From Bog-756 sp963756515 (lineage in GTDB: Bacteria; Actinomycetota; Acidimicrobiia; Acidimicrobiales; RAAP-2), in NCBI GenBank assembly GCA_963756515.1, contig CAVWNV010000007.1, forward strand, positions 496,001 to 560,000: a DNA stretch of 64,000 nt, given 5' to 3'. The translations under genes were made by a program, and so were the position numbers. Under the pieces are notes generated by a model. The model did no database searches. It worked only from the letters and a program-made list of their open reading frames with translations, and was not told the DNA's origin. Below are positions 16,807 through 25,202 of this stretch, piece by piece; the first letter of the stretch is position 1; every line of letters begins with the position of its first letter.

Positions 16807-16816
16807 GAGACCGACC

Positions 16817-17188
16817 ATGACGGACGACACCCCCCAGGGCTGGCCGTGGCCCGACGATCTGGACGCGGTCCGGGCCGCACCCGGGTTCCACACCGTCCTG
16901 TTCGAGGACGAGCGGGTCCGCGTGCTCGAAGGTGTGGTCCGACCGGGCGAGACCGTGCCGGTCCACACCCACTGCTGGGGAGGCGTCCTCTACATCCTGG
17001 GGTCCAGCGACTTCGTCCGCCGGGACCCGGAGGGGAACGTGCTGGCCGATACCAGGGTGGCCGGGTCGGCCCCGGTGGTCGGCACGGCCGGCTGGGGGGC
17101 TCCCCTCACCCCGCACACGTTCGAGAATGTCGGTCGGACCGAATTCCACACCCTCACCGTCGAGATGAAGGACACCGGTCCGGAGTAG
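16817..17188 (+). CDS. Cupin-domain protein
   Basis: A 123-residue single-domain cupin. The first metal-binding motif is represented by PVHTHCWGGVLYIL near residue 47 and the second by the TPHTFENVG segment near residue 97. Such small cupins are metal-dependent isomerases, dioxygenases or sensors; the reaction cannot be told from this sequence. An AGGAGACC ribosome site precedes the ATG, and the gene follows the 77-residue protein gene by 10 bp, suggesting an operon. It is convergent with the GH15 gene. The long acidic first 25 residues precede the barrel. Confidence 0.78.
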   Translation: MTDDTPQGWPWPDDLDAVRAAPGFHTVLFEDERVRVLEGVVRPGETVPVHTHCWGGVLYILGSSDFVRRDPEGNVLADTRVAGSAPVVGTAGWGAPLTPHTFENVGRTEFHTLTVEMKDTGPE

Positions 17189-17240
17189 CGGCGGGTCAGG
17201 CCAGCCAGCGGCTCCGGGGCGTCAGCCGGCCGGTCCGGGG

Positions 17241-19099
17241 TCAGGGCGACTCCGCCTCGGCCTCGATGAGCTGGGAGACGGCGTCGATCAGGGCCAGGTG
17301 GGTGAAGGCCTGGGGAAAGTTCCCGAGGTGCTCGCCGGTGGCGACGTCGATCTCCTCGGCATAGAGATCCAGGGGGCCGGAGAAGGAGAGCAGCTTCTTG
17401 CACAGCGTGCGGGCCCGTTCGATCTCGCCGATCATGGCCAGGGCGGAGACCAGCCACCACGAGCAGATGGTGAACGTCCCCTCCTTGCCCTCGAAGCCGG
17501 TGTCGGTGCTGTCCACCTTGTAGCGGAGCACGAGCCCGTCCTCGGTGAGCTCGTCGGCGATGGCCAGGACCGTGTTCCGTACCCGCTGGTCGTCGGGAGG
17601 CAGGAAGCCCATGATGGGGATGAGCAGGAGCGATGCATCCAGTTCGTCGTTCTCGTAGGCCTGACGGAACCGGTCCCGGTCGTCGACACCCCGGCTCAGG
17701 ATGTCCTCTTTGAGGGCGTCGGCCCCCTTGCGCCAGCGATCCGACCGCTCCGACGTCGCCGCGGCGGTGGGCCAGGTCGGCGCCGCGGTCGGCGGCCACC
17801 CAGCACAGGACAGCGGAAGCCGTGAAGTGCTGGGGTTCGCCGCGGATCTCCCAGATGCCCTGATCGGCGTCCACGCTGTGGGCCAGAGCCTCGTCGACCA
17901 GGCCGGCCAGGCCTTCCCACACGGGCCGGACGATCTGGGCCGCTCCCTGCCTCAGGTGCTGGTCCACACCGTCGAGCAGCATGCCCCACACGTCGTTCTG
18001 GTGCTGATCCCAGGCGCCGTTGCCCACCCGGACCGGGCGGGCCCCGTCGTACCCGGACAGGTGGTCCAGCGTCGATTCGGTGAGATCACGCTCCCCGCCG
18101 ATGCCGTACATGATCTGGAGCTCGAACGGCTTGTCCAGGTCCCCCTGGCCCACGCTCTCGAGGACGAAGGCGAAGTACTCCAGCGCCTCCCAGTCGAAGC
18201 CGAGCCGGTAGAGGGCCCGGAGCATGAACCCGGTGTCGCGGATCCACGTGTAGCGGTAGTCCCAGTTCCGGGCCCCGCCCGGGGTCTCGGGCAGGGAGGT
18301 TGTGGCCGCGGCCATGATGGCTCCGGTCGGGGCGTAGCTCAGGCCCTTCAGCGTGAGTGCGCTGCGCTCGATGTAGGGACGCCACGGGTGGTCGGGGAAC
18401 GACGCCGGTGGCCAGCCAGTCGCGCCAGTACGACACCGTGGAGTCGACGTCGGCCGTGACCTGGTCGGGGGTGTCCGGAGCCGATTCGCCCCACGACACC
18501 GCCACGAAGCTCTCCTCCCCCTCGGACAGGCTGGTCCGCCCATAGCAACGGGGTCCGGCGATGCCGAGTCGGAGACTGGACACCAGCGAGAGGGAGACCC
18601 CGCCCCCGGGAGCCTGCACGGACAGGGAGTGGTAGCCGTCCCCCTCGTAGGCCCAGTGCCCGGTGGCCACGCCGTACTCGAACAGCGGGACGCACACCGC
18701 TTCGATGTCGACCTTGCCGGAGATGCACCTCGCCGTGCGGAGCAGCACACCGGCGGCCGACATGTCGGCCGGAGCCCGCCGGTACTCGGCCCGACGGCTG
18801 TGGCCGTCCGTGGCCCGGATGACCAGAAGATCCTGCACCACCAGCCAGCCCGTGGGGGTGTGCCAGGTCGTCTCGACCACCATGGTGCCGGGAACGTACC
18901 GGCGGTTGTGGGGAACCGAGACGTTGGCGGGTCCGAACCGGAACGCCCCGGCCGACCGGTCGAGCAGGGCGCCGAAGACACTGGGCGAGTCGGGACGGGG
19001 CAGGCACAGCCATTCGACGCTGCCGTCCGGTGCGATCAGACAACTGTGCTGGCAGTCCGAGAGGAAGGCGTAGTCGGCGATGGGGGGAAATTCATTCAT
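17241..19099 (-). CDS. GH15 family glucoamylase/trehalase-like glycosidase, two frameshifts
   Basis: About 618 residues when two one-base insertions (near 18401 and 17750) are removed. The N-terminus PPIADYAFLSDCQHSCLI and WLCLPRPDSPSVFG are hallmarks of the bacterial GH15 glucoamylase/trehalase group. RNWDYRYTWIRD and GIWEIRGEPQHF belong to the (alpha/alpha)6 barrel, the Glu in WEIRG being the expected general acid. EEIDVATGEHLGNFPQAFTH holds the C-terminal base region. No signal peptide is present, so it probably acts in the cytosol on trehalose, glycogen or maltodextrins, releasing glucose. It is divergent from the SDR at 19409 across a region with two operator-like motifs. Confidence 0.85.
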
Positions 19100-19209
19100 G
19101 GTCCGGTGCTCCTTGCTCGCCCGGTGGGGTCGTCCGGGAATCCGTTCACGTCGGCCCTCGGGCCGCGACGCAACCACTCACACCACCGTGCCACCGTTGC
19201 CGTGGGTCG

Positions 19210-19229
19210 TCATCACCCTCGGAGGGCGA
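19210..19229. promoter_or_regulatory. Recurrent operator-like motif, copy C (degenerate right arm)
   Basis: ATCACCC-N4-AGGGCGA, with a perfect left arm and imperfect right arm. It lies 111 bp upstream of the GH15 start and about 100 bp before copy D, in the divergent GH15/SDR control region. Confidence 0.4.
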
Positions 19230-19327
19230 CATCGCGGATCTGGGGCGTTCACACGGATACCTCTCGAGTTCACCGTTCTGTCACGCTCGGGTCCGCCGGT
19301 GCGGCCGGGGATGGGGGCGGGTGGGGT

Positions 19328-19375
19328 CAATCACCCGGTGGGGATGAGGACAAGAGCGGCGCCCTTCCCTACCTT
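19328..19375 (+). promoter_or_regulatory. Motif copy D fused to a promoter (SDR gene)
   Basis: ATCACCC-N4-GGGATGA (19330-19347) is followed directly by GGACAA (-35-like, 19348-19353), a 16-bp spacer and TACCTT (-10-like, 19370-19375). The same arrangement with the same 16-bp spacing occurs at 33213-33260. The motif abuts the -35, a usual position for an activator touching RNA polymerase. Confidence 0.6.
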
Positions 19376-19408
19376 GACAGGAGGGCGGTCGGGTCTAAGG
19401 AGATTCTC

Positions 19409-20176
19409 ATGACACTGCACGGCAAAGTGGCCATCGTGACCGGTGGCAATACCGGAATCGGCAAGGCGGTGGTGCTGGCGCTGGCCCAGGAGGGCGCCGA
19501 CATCGTCATCGACTACATCGCCAACGAGGACGATGAGCTGTCGGTCGAGGCGGCTGTCCGCGGGCTGGGCGACAAGGTGGTGGGCGTCAAGGCCGACGTG
19601 AGCAAGGTGGCGGACTTGGAGACACTGATCGGCACGGCGGTTTCGACCTTCGGACGCCTGGACATCATGGTCAACAACGCCGGGGTCGAGACCCGCACGT
19701 CGATCCTCGACACCACCGAGGAGCAGTACGCCCGAGTCCTGGACATCAACCTGAAGAGCGCCTTCTTCGGCACCCAGCTGGCCGCCAAGCAGATGATCGC
19801 CCAGGGGGACGGGGGCCGGATCATCAACATGACCTCGGTGCACGAGGACTGGCCCATGCCCGGCAACACCGCCTACTGCCTGTCCAAGGGGGGCATGCGC
19901 ATGCTGACCCGCACCGCCGGGGTCGAGCTGGCACCCCACGACGTGCTGGTGGTGGGGGTGGGACCCGGCGCGGTGGAGACACCGATCAACACCGCCACCA
20001 TGAACGACCCGGCCGCCCTGGCGAAGCTCGACGCCGCCATCCCCATCGGGCGGATGGCCAAACCGGAGGAGATCGGGAGCGTGGTGGCCTTCCTGGCCGG
20101 CCCCGGTGCCAGCTACCTCACTGCCACCACCATCTTCGCCGACGGCGGCATCATGCAGTCCAGCCCCGGGCTGTGA
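19409..20176 (+). CDS. SDR oxidoreductase, glucose 1-dehydrogenase-like
   Basis: A 255-residue classical SDR with ATG preceded by TAAGGAG. TGGNTGIG is at residues 11-18, NNAGVETR near residue 90, Ser in NMTSVHED near 143, and Y-x3-K in YCLSKGG near 157. GPGAVETPIN and FADGG near the C-terminus match the glucose 1-dehydrogenase/3-ketoacyl-reductase-like group. It uses NAD(P) to oxidise a sugar or alcohol in the cytosol; glucose is plausible because a glucose-releasing GH15 enzyme is encoded divergently upstream. Its promoter contains motif copy D. Confidence 0.87.
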   Translation: MTLHGKVAIVTGGNTGIGKAVVLALAQEGADIVIDYIANEDDELSVEAAVRGLGDKVVGVKADVSKVADLETLIGTAVSTFGRLDIMVNNAGVETRTSILDTTEEQYARVLDINLKSAFFGTQLAAKQMIAQGDGGRIINMTSVHEDWPMPGNTAYCLSKGGMRMLTRTAGVELAPHDVLVVGVGPGAVETPINTATMNDPAALAKLDAAIPIGRMAKPEEIGSVVAFLAGPGASYLTATTIFADGGIMQSSPGL

Positions 20177-20245
20177 CGTGTCGTTCGCCCGTTCCCCCCA
20201 TCGCCGGCGCCGTCCTGCGCGGGCCGGTCTGACCGACCTGTTCTG

Positions 20246-21721
20246 GTGACCGTCGAGCCCACGCCTCCGGCCGACCGTAACGAACGGAACGGCCGGCGCC
20301 ACCGGGTCGTCATCGTCGGTGGCGGGTTCGGCGGCCTTCCGGCGGCTCGGCTGCTCGGGGGGACGCCGGTCGAGGTGACGTTGATCGACCGGCGCAACCA
20401 TCACCTCTTCCAGCCCCTGCTCTACCAGATGGCCACCGGCATGCTCCCACCGGGCCAGATCGCTCCGGCCCTCCGGCACGTGGTCCGCCGCCAGGACAAC
20501 GTCCGCGTGCAGCTGGCCGAGGTCGTCGGCTTCGACCTCGAACGGAGGATCGTCCATGCCACCGCGGCGGGTCGGATGGCGATGGACTACCCCTACGACA
20601 GTCTGATCGTGGCCGCCGGGGCGACCCAGTCGTACTTCGGGCACGACGAGTTCGCCTTCTTCGCGCCGGGGATGAAGACCCTCGACGACGCCCTCGAGCT
20701 CCGCCGCCGGATCTACGGAGCGTTCGAGGTGGCCGAGATGACTGACGACGTCATCGAGCAAGGACACTGGCTGACGGTGGTCGTGGTCGGAGCAGGCCCG
20801 ACGGGCGTGGAGTTGGCCGGCCAGGTCCGTGAGCTGGCCACACGCAGCCTCCGGGGCGAGTTCCGGACGTTCGAATCCTCATCGGTCCGGGTGGTCCTGG
20901 TGGACGGGGGCCGCGAACCGCTCGCCACCTTCGGCGACCAGCTGTCGGGCAAGGCGGCCAAAGCGCTCGAACGCCTGGGGGTCGAACTGCGCATGGGGTC
21001 CCGGGTGGTCGGGGTCGACGCCGGCGGCGTCGACATCGAGGGAGCCGACGGACCCGGCCGCATCGACGCCCGGACCACCATCTGGGCCGCCGGGGTCGAG
21101 GCCTCGCCGCTGGCCGGCATGCTGGCTGATGCCTCGGGAGCCAAGGTCGACCGGGCCGGTCGGATCGGCGTGCTCCCGGACCTGACGCTGCCCGGACACC
21201 CCGAGGTGTTCGCCGTGGGCGACATGGTCACGCTGGACGACCTGCCCGGGGTGGCCGAGGTGGCCATGCAGGGCGGCCTCCACGCGGCCAACACCGTCCT
21301 GCGCCGGCTGAAGGGCGAGGAGACCAAGCAGTTCCGGTACCGCGATCTCGGGAGCGTGGCCACCATCGGTCGATTCCGTGCCATCGTGAGCGTGAAGGGC
21401 ATCCACCTGAGCGGGTTCCCGGGTTGGCTGGTCTGGATGTTCGTCCACCTGGCCTTCCTCACCGGCTTCGGCAATCGGCTCTCCACCATGCTCAAGTGGC
21501 TCCGTTCGATGATCGGTCGGGGCCGGGCCGAGCGCGAGTTCAGCTCGGCCCACACGGGGGGCGATCTGAGCCTCCCCGACCAGGTGAGGCGGGAAGTCGA
21601 GCCCACCCTCTTCCCGGTGGTGGAGCGAACCCGCCGGACCGGTCGTTCGGACCCCCACGGAGGGCCGGCCGAACCGGCCGAGCCGGACCGCCCCGCCCTG
21701 GCCCCGGACGAGCCTTCGTGA
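20246..21721 (+). CDS. Type II NADH dehydrogenase (NDH-2)
   Basis: A 491-residue pyridine-nucleotide-disulphide-family flavoprotein. The N-terminal FAD motif VVIVGGGFGGLPAA is near residue 21, RNHHLFQPLLYQMATG near 50 is the classic NDH-2 signature, and the NADH motif VVVGAGPTGVELAG lies near 175. FAVGDM near 325 is the last FAD segment. The C-terminal part (GFPGWLVWMFVHLAFL near 390) is an amphipathic or hydrophobic stretch for peripheral membrane attachment. It oxidises NADH and reduces menaquinone without pumping protons. The quinol can go to the cytochrome bd encoded downstream. A 60-residue Pro/Asp-rich tail is unusual. Confidence 0.88.
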   Translation: MTVEPTPPADRNERNGRRHRVVIVGGGFGGLPAARLLGGTPVEVTLIDRRNHHLFQPLLYQMATGMLPPGQIAPALRHVVRRQDNVRVQLAEVVGFDLERRIVHATAAGRMAMDYPYDSLIVAAGATQSYFGHDEFAFFAPGMKTLDDALELRRRIYGAFEVAEMTDDVIEQGHWLTVVVVGAGPTGVELAGQVRELATRSLRGEFRTFESSSVRVVLVDGGREPLATFGDQLSGKAAKALERLGVELRMGSRVVGVDAGGVDIEGADGPGRIDARTTIWAAGVEASPLAGMLADASGAKVDRAGRIGVLPDLTLPGHPEVFAVGDMVTLDDLPGVAEVAMQGGLHAANTVLRRLKGEETKQFRYRDLGSVATIGRFRAIVSVKGIHLSGFPGWLVWMFVHLAFLTGFGNRLSTMLKWLRSMIGRGRAEREFSSAHTGGDLSLPDQVRREVEPTLFPVVERTRRTGRSDPHGGPAEPAEPDRPALAPDEPS

Positions 21722-21900
21722 CCGGTCCGGGCGACACGGCGGTCGTCCCCGGTGGCGGGACGGGCACGGTGAACGGGGGAGTGATCCCGCCGGTGGGGGC
21801 CACGTGGGCCCGCCGCCGCCACATCGGCACAGGGGATGCCGCCGTGTGTTCCCGACGAGCAGCGCCTCATGAGACCATCCAACGTGGAAAGGGAAGTGTG

Positions 21901-23454
21901 ATGCCCGAGCAGTTCGACGTCATCATCATCGGAACCGGAGCCGGCGGCGGTACCTTGGCCCACACCCTCCGGACGTCGGGAAAACGGATCCTCCTCCTCG
22001 AGCGGGGCGGATTCCTCCCGAGGGAGATGGAGAACTGGTCGCCCGACGAGGTGTTCATCGACGGCAGGTACATCTCGGAGGACACCTGGTACGACGAACA
22101 CGGGCACGGATTCCAGCCCCAGGTCCACTACTTCGTGGGTGGTGCCACCAAACTCTACGGGGCCGCTCTCTATCGGCTCCGTCCCGAGGACTTCGGGGAG
22201 ATCCGGCACGTCGACGGGCTCTCACCGGCGTGGCCGGTCGGTTACGACGAGTTCGAGCCCTTCTACACCAAGGCCGAGCGGCTCTACCAGGTGCACGGAA
22301 CCCACGGCGAGGATCCCACCGAGGGACCGTTCTCCGAGCCCTATCCGGCGCCGGCCGTCAGCCACGAACCACGCCTGCAGGAGATCTCCGATGCGCTCGT
22401 GGCCAAGGGGTACCACCCGTTCTCCGCTCCCTGCGGCATCCTGCTCGACGAGACCGACCGGAACCGTAGCCACTGCATCCGGTGCGCCTGGTGCGACGGC
22501 TACCCGTGCATGGTCCATGCCAAGGCCGACGCCGAGGTCATCGCCGTCCGGCCCAGCCTGGAGTCGTCCGACGTCACCCTGCTGACCGGTGCCGAGGTGA
22601 CGAGGTTGGAGACCGACCCCGCCGGTCGGGTCGTCACCGGGGTGGTGGTGGCCCGCGACGGCGGCACCGAGACGTACCGGGCGGACATCGTCGTGGTGGC
22701 GGCGGGGGCGTCCAACAGCGCCAAACTGCTGTTGAATTCGGCCAACGACGCCCATCCCAACGGGCTGGCCAACGGCTCCGACCAGGTGGGACGCAACTAC
22801 ATGTTCCACAACTGCAAGGCGCTGGTGTCGCTGGGCAAGGAGCCGAACGACACCGTGTTCCAGAAGACACTCGGCATCAACGACTTCTACCTGGCCGGCG
22901 ACGGTCGACCCTGGCCGCTCGGCAACATCCAGATGGTCGGCAAGTCCAACGCCGGCGCCATGAAGGGGGAGGAGCCGAAGCTGACGCTGCTGGCGCCGCA
23001 CTGGACCCTCGATGACGTGGCCAAGCATGCGGTCGACTGGTGGCTGACCACCGAGGACCTGCCGCTCCCCGACAATCGGGTCACCGTGGACGGAGACGGC
23101 CACATCCACCTGGCCTACCAGGCCACCAACAACGAAGAGGCCGAAGGCCTCTACAAGGAGCTGCGGACCATCCTCAACCATGTGGGCATGGCCGACCACC
23201 ACGTGTTGAGCAAGAACTTCTACATGAGTATGAACGTCCCCCTGGCCGGCGTGGCCCACCAGGCCGGCACCTGCCGATTCGGGGTGGATCCGACCACCTC
23301 GGTGCTCGACGTCGACTGCAGGGCCCACGAGTTGGACAATCTCTACGTCGTCGACACGAGCTTCTTCCCCAGCATCGGCGCCGTCAATCCGGCCCTGACG
23401 GCCATGGCCAACGCCATCCGGGTGGGAGAGCACCTCATCGGGCGACTCGGGTAG
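21901..23454 (+). CDS. GMC-family FAD oxidoreductase
   Basis: A 517-residue glucose-methanol-choline oxidoreductase. The FAD P-loop IIGTGAGGGTLAHTL is at residues 9-23, followed by GGATKLYGAALYRL near 80, VVVAAGASNSAKLLL near 270, HQAGTCRFG near 455 and the C-terminal SIGAVNPALTAMANAIRV, in which the active-site His is replaced by Asn-Pro as in many bacterial members. C-x2-C-x2-C residues (CIRCAWC) near 190 are notable and may bind a metal or Fe-S centre. It likely oxidises a sugar or alcohol and passes electrons to the membrane. GGAAAGGGAAG is its ribosome site. The cydD GTG overlaps its stop by 1 bp, so it is transcribed with cydDCAB. Confidence 0.85.
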   Translation: MPEQFDVIIIGTGAGGGTLAHTLRTSGKRILLLERGGFLPREMENWSPDEVFIDGRYISEDTWYDEHGHGFQPQVHYFVGGATKLYGAALYRLRPEDFGEIRHVDGLSPAWPVGYDEFEPFYTKAERLYQVHGTHGEDPTEGPFSEPYPAPAVSHEPRLQEISDALVAKGYHPFSAPCGILLDETDRNRSHCIRCAWCDGYPCMVHAKADAEVIAVRPSLESSDVTLLTGAEVTRLETDPAGRVVTGVVVARDGGTETYRADIVVVAAGASNSAKLLLNSANDAHPNGLANGSDQVGRNYMFHNCKALVSLGKEPNDTVFQKTLGINDFYLAGDGRPWPLGNIQMVGKSNAGAMKGEEPKLTLLAPHWTLDDVAKHAVDWWLTTEDLPLPDNRVTVDGDGHIHLAYQATNNEEAEGLYKELRTILNHVGMADHHVLSKNFYMSMNVPLAGVAHQAGTCRFGVDPTTSVLDVDCRAHELDNLYVVDTSFFPSIGAVNPALTAMANAIRVGEHLIGRLG

Positions 23455-25202
23455 TGACCGGCCCGCCATCTCCGGCCGAGCCGCCCGCAGGCCCGTCGCC
23501 GCCGTCTCCGCCGGCCCGGGGCCAGGTCGGCCTCGGTCCACTGTCGAGGGCGGTGGACCCGAGGCTGCTGCGCTACACGCGCGGAACCCGTCGGTTCCTG
23601 CTGTGCACGGTGGGGTTGGGCGGGGTCACCGCCTGTCTGGTCCTGGCGCAGGCCTGGCTCATCGCCAACACCATCTCGGACGTCGTGGTCCACCACGACG
23701 GGTTGACCACGGTTCGCACCCTCATGGTCCTGCTCGCCCTGGTCATCGTGGGCCGGGCCGCAGTGGGATGGCTCGGGGAGCTGATGGCCAATCGGACCTC
23801 GGCCGCGGCCAAGTCGGAGCTGCGCAGCGCCCTGGTGGGCCAGATCGCCCGCCTGGGACCGTCCGGCATCGACCGGGAACGGTCCAGTCGCCTGGTCGTA
23901 CTGGCCACCACCGGGATCGACGCGTTGGACAACTACTTCGCCCGGTACGTCCCCCAGCTGTTCCTGGCCGTGATGGTCCCGGTGGCCGTCATCGTGGTGG
24001 TGGCCGGCGCCGACTGGATCTCGGCGGTGATCATCGCCGTCACCGTCCCTCTGATCCCACTGTTCCTGTCGCTGGTGGGCGCGTCGACGAAGACCCGGAT
24101 GGCGCGACAGGCGGGGCTCCTCCATCGCCTGGCCGGCCATTTCCTCGAGGTCGTGGCCGGGCTTCCCACCCTCAAGGTCTTCGGTCGGGCCAAGGCCCAG
24201 GTCGACGCGGTCCGCACCATCACCGACCGGTACCGGAAGGCCACCATGGCCACGCTGAAGGTGGCGTTCCTGTCGTCGCTCATCCTCGAGCTCCTGGCCA
24301 CCGTCTCGGTGGCCCTGGTGGCGGTGGCGGTCGGCCTCCGCCTCCTCGGTGGGCACCTCAGCCTGGCCACCGCGCTCTTCGTCCTCATCCTGGCTCCCGA
24401 GGCCTACCTGCCCCTCCGCCTCCTCGGCACGACCTATCACGCCAGCGCCGAGGGGATGCAGGCCATCGGCGACGTGGTCGCCGTCCTGGAGCGACCGGTA
24501 CCGACCGCGGGTACCCGTCGTGACGTACCCGACCCGTCGACCGCCCCGCTCCGGGTCGAGGACCTCGAGGTCTGTTACCCGGGCCGGATGCTGCCGGCGC
24601 TCTCGGGCGCCACCCTGGCCGTCGATCCGGGCGAGATCGTGGCCGTGGCCGGCCCCAGCGGGTGCGGGAAGTCGACGCTCCTCGGCGTGCTCCTCGGCCT
24701 GGCCCCGCCGTGGACGGGATCGGTCCGGATCGGGGAGGTGAGCCTGCCCGACCTCGACCCCGACGCCTGGAGGGCCCGGGTGGCCTGGGTTCCACAGCAC
24801 ACCCACCTCTTCGCCCGTTCGATCGCCGACAACATCCGGCTGGGCCACCCCGACGCCACCGACGGGGCGGTGCGGAGGGCCATCAGCGATGCCGGCTTGG
24901 ACGAGGTGGTGGCCCGACTCCCCGACGGAGTCGAAACCGTCCTGGGCGCCGACGGGTGGGGCCTCTCGGCCGGCGAACGCCAGCGGGTGGCTCTGGCCCG
25001 GGCCTTCGTGCGCGACGCCCCGCTCCTCCTGCTCGACGAGCCCACCGCCAATCTCGACGGCCGGACCGAGGAGAGCGTGCTCGCGGCCATCCGGAGGTTG
25101 ATGGTCGGTCGCACCGTCCTGATGGTGGCCCACCGGAGCTCCCTGCTGGCCGAGGCCGACCGCGTCGTCCGACTGGCGCCGGCCGTGGTGGCGGCCCACT
25201 GA
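23454..25202 (+). CDS. cydD: CydD subunit of the CydDC thiol exporter
   Basis: A 582-residue half-transporter: an N-terminal exporter-type membrane domain with about six helices (residues 45-330), then an ABC ATPase domain with Walker A GPSGCGKSTL near 400, signature LSAGERQRVALARAF near 505 and Walker B LLLLDEPTANLD near 524. CydDC exports cysteine/glutathione-type thiols and is needed to assemble cytochrome bd. The GTG start shares one base with the GMC gene's stop (TAGTG), and the stop TGA overlaps the ATG of cydC. The first 40 residues are Pro/Ala-rich. Confidence 0.92.
   Translation: MTGPPSPAEPPAGPSPPSPPARGQVGLGPLSRAVDPRLLRYTRGTRRFLLCTVGLGGVTACLVLAQAWLIANTISDVVVHHDGLTTVRTLMVLLALVIVGRAAVGWLGELMANRTSAAAKSELRSALVGQIARLGPSGIDRERSSRLVVLATTGIDALDNYFARYVPQLFLAVMVPVAVIVVVAGADWISAVIIAVTVPLIPLFLSLVGASTKTRMARQAGLLHRLAGHFLEVVAGLPTLKVFGRAKAQVDAVRTITDRYRKATMATLKVAFLSSLILELLATVSVALVAVAVGLRLLGGHLSLATALFVLILAPEAYLPLRLLGTTYHASAEGMQAIGDVVAVLERPVPTAGTRRDVPDPSTAPLRVEDLEVCYPGRMLPALSGATLAVDPGEIVAVAGPSGCGKSTLLGVLLGLAPPWTGSVRIGEVSLPDLDPDAWRARVAWVPQHTHLFARSIADNIRLGHPDATDGAVRRAISDAGLDEVVARLPDGVETVLGADGWGLSAGERQRVALARAFVRDAPLLLLDEPTANLDGRTEESVLAAIRRLMVGRTVLMVAHRSSLLAEADRVVRLAPAVVAAH

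Noticed and set aside
20860..20890. GTTCGAATCC, resembling a tRNA T-arm
   Set aside because: It lies within the NDH-2 coding sequence and no acceptor stem or other arms surround it.
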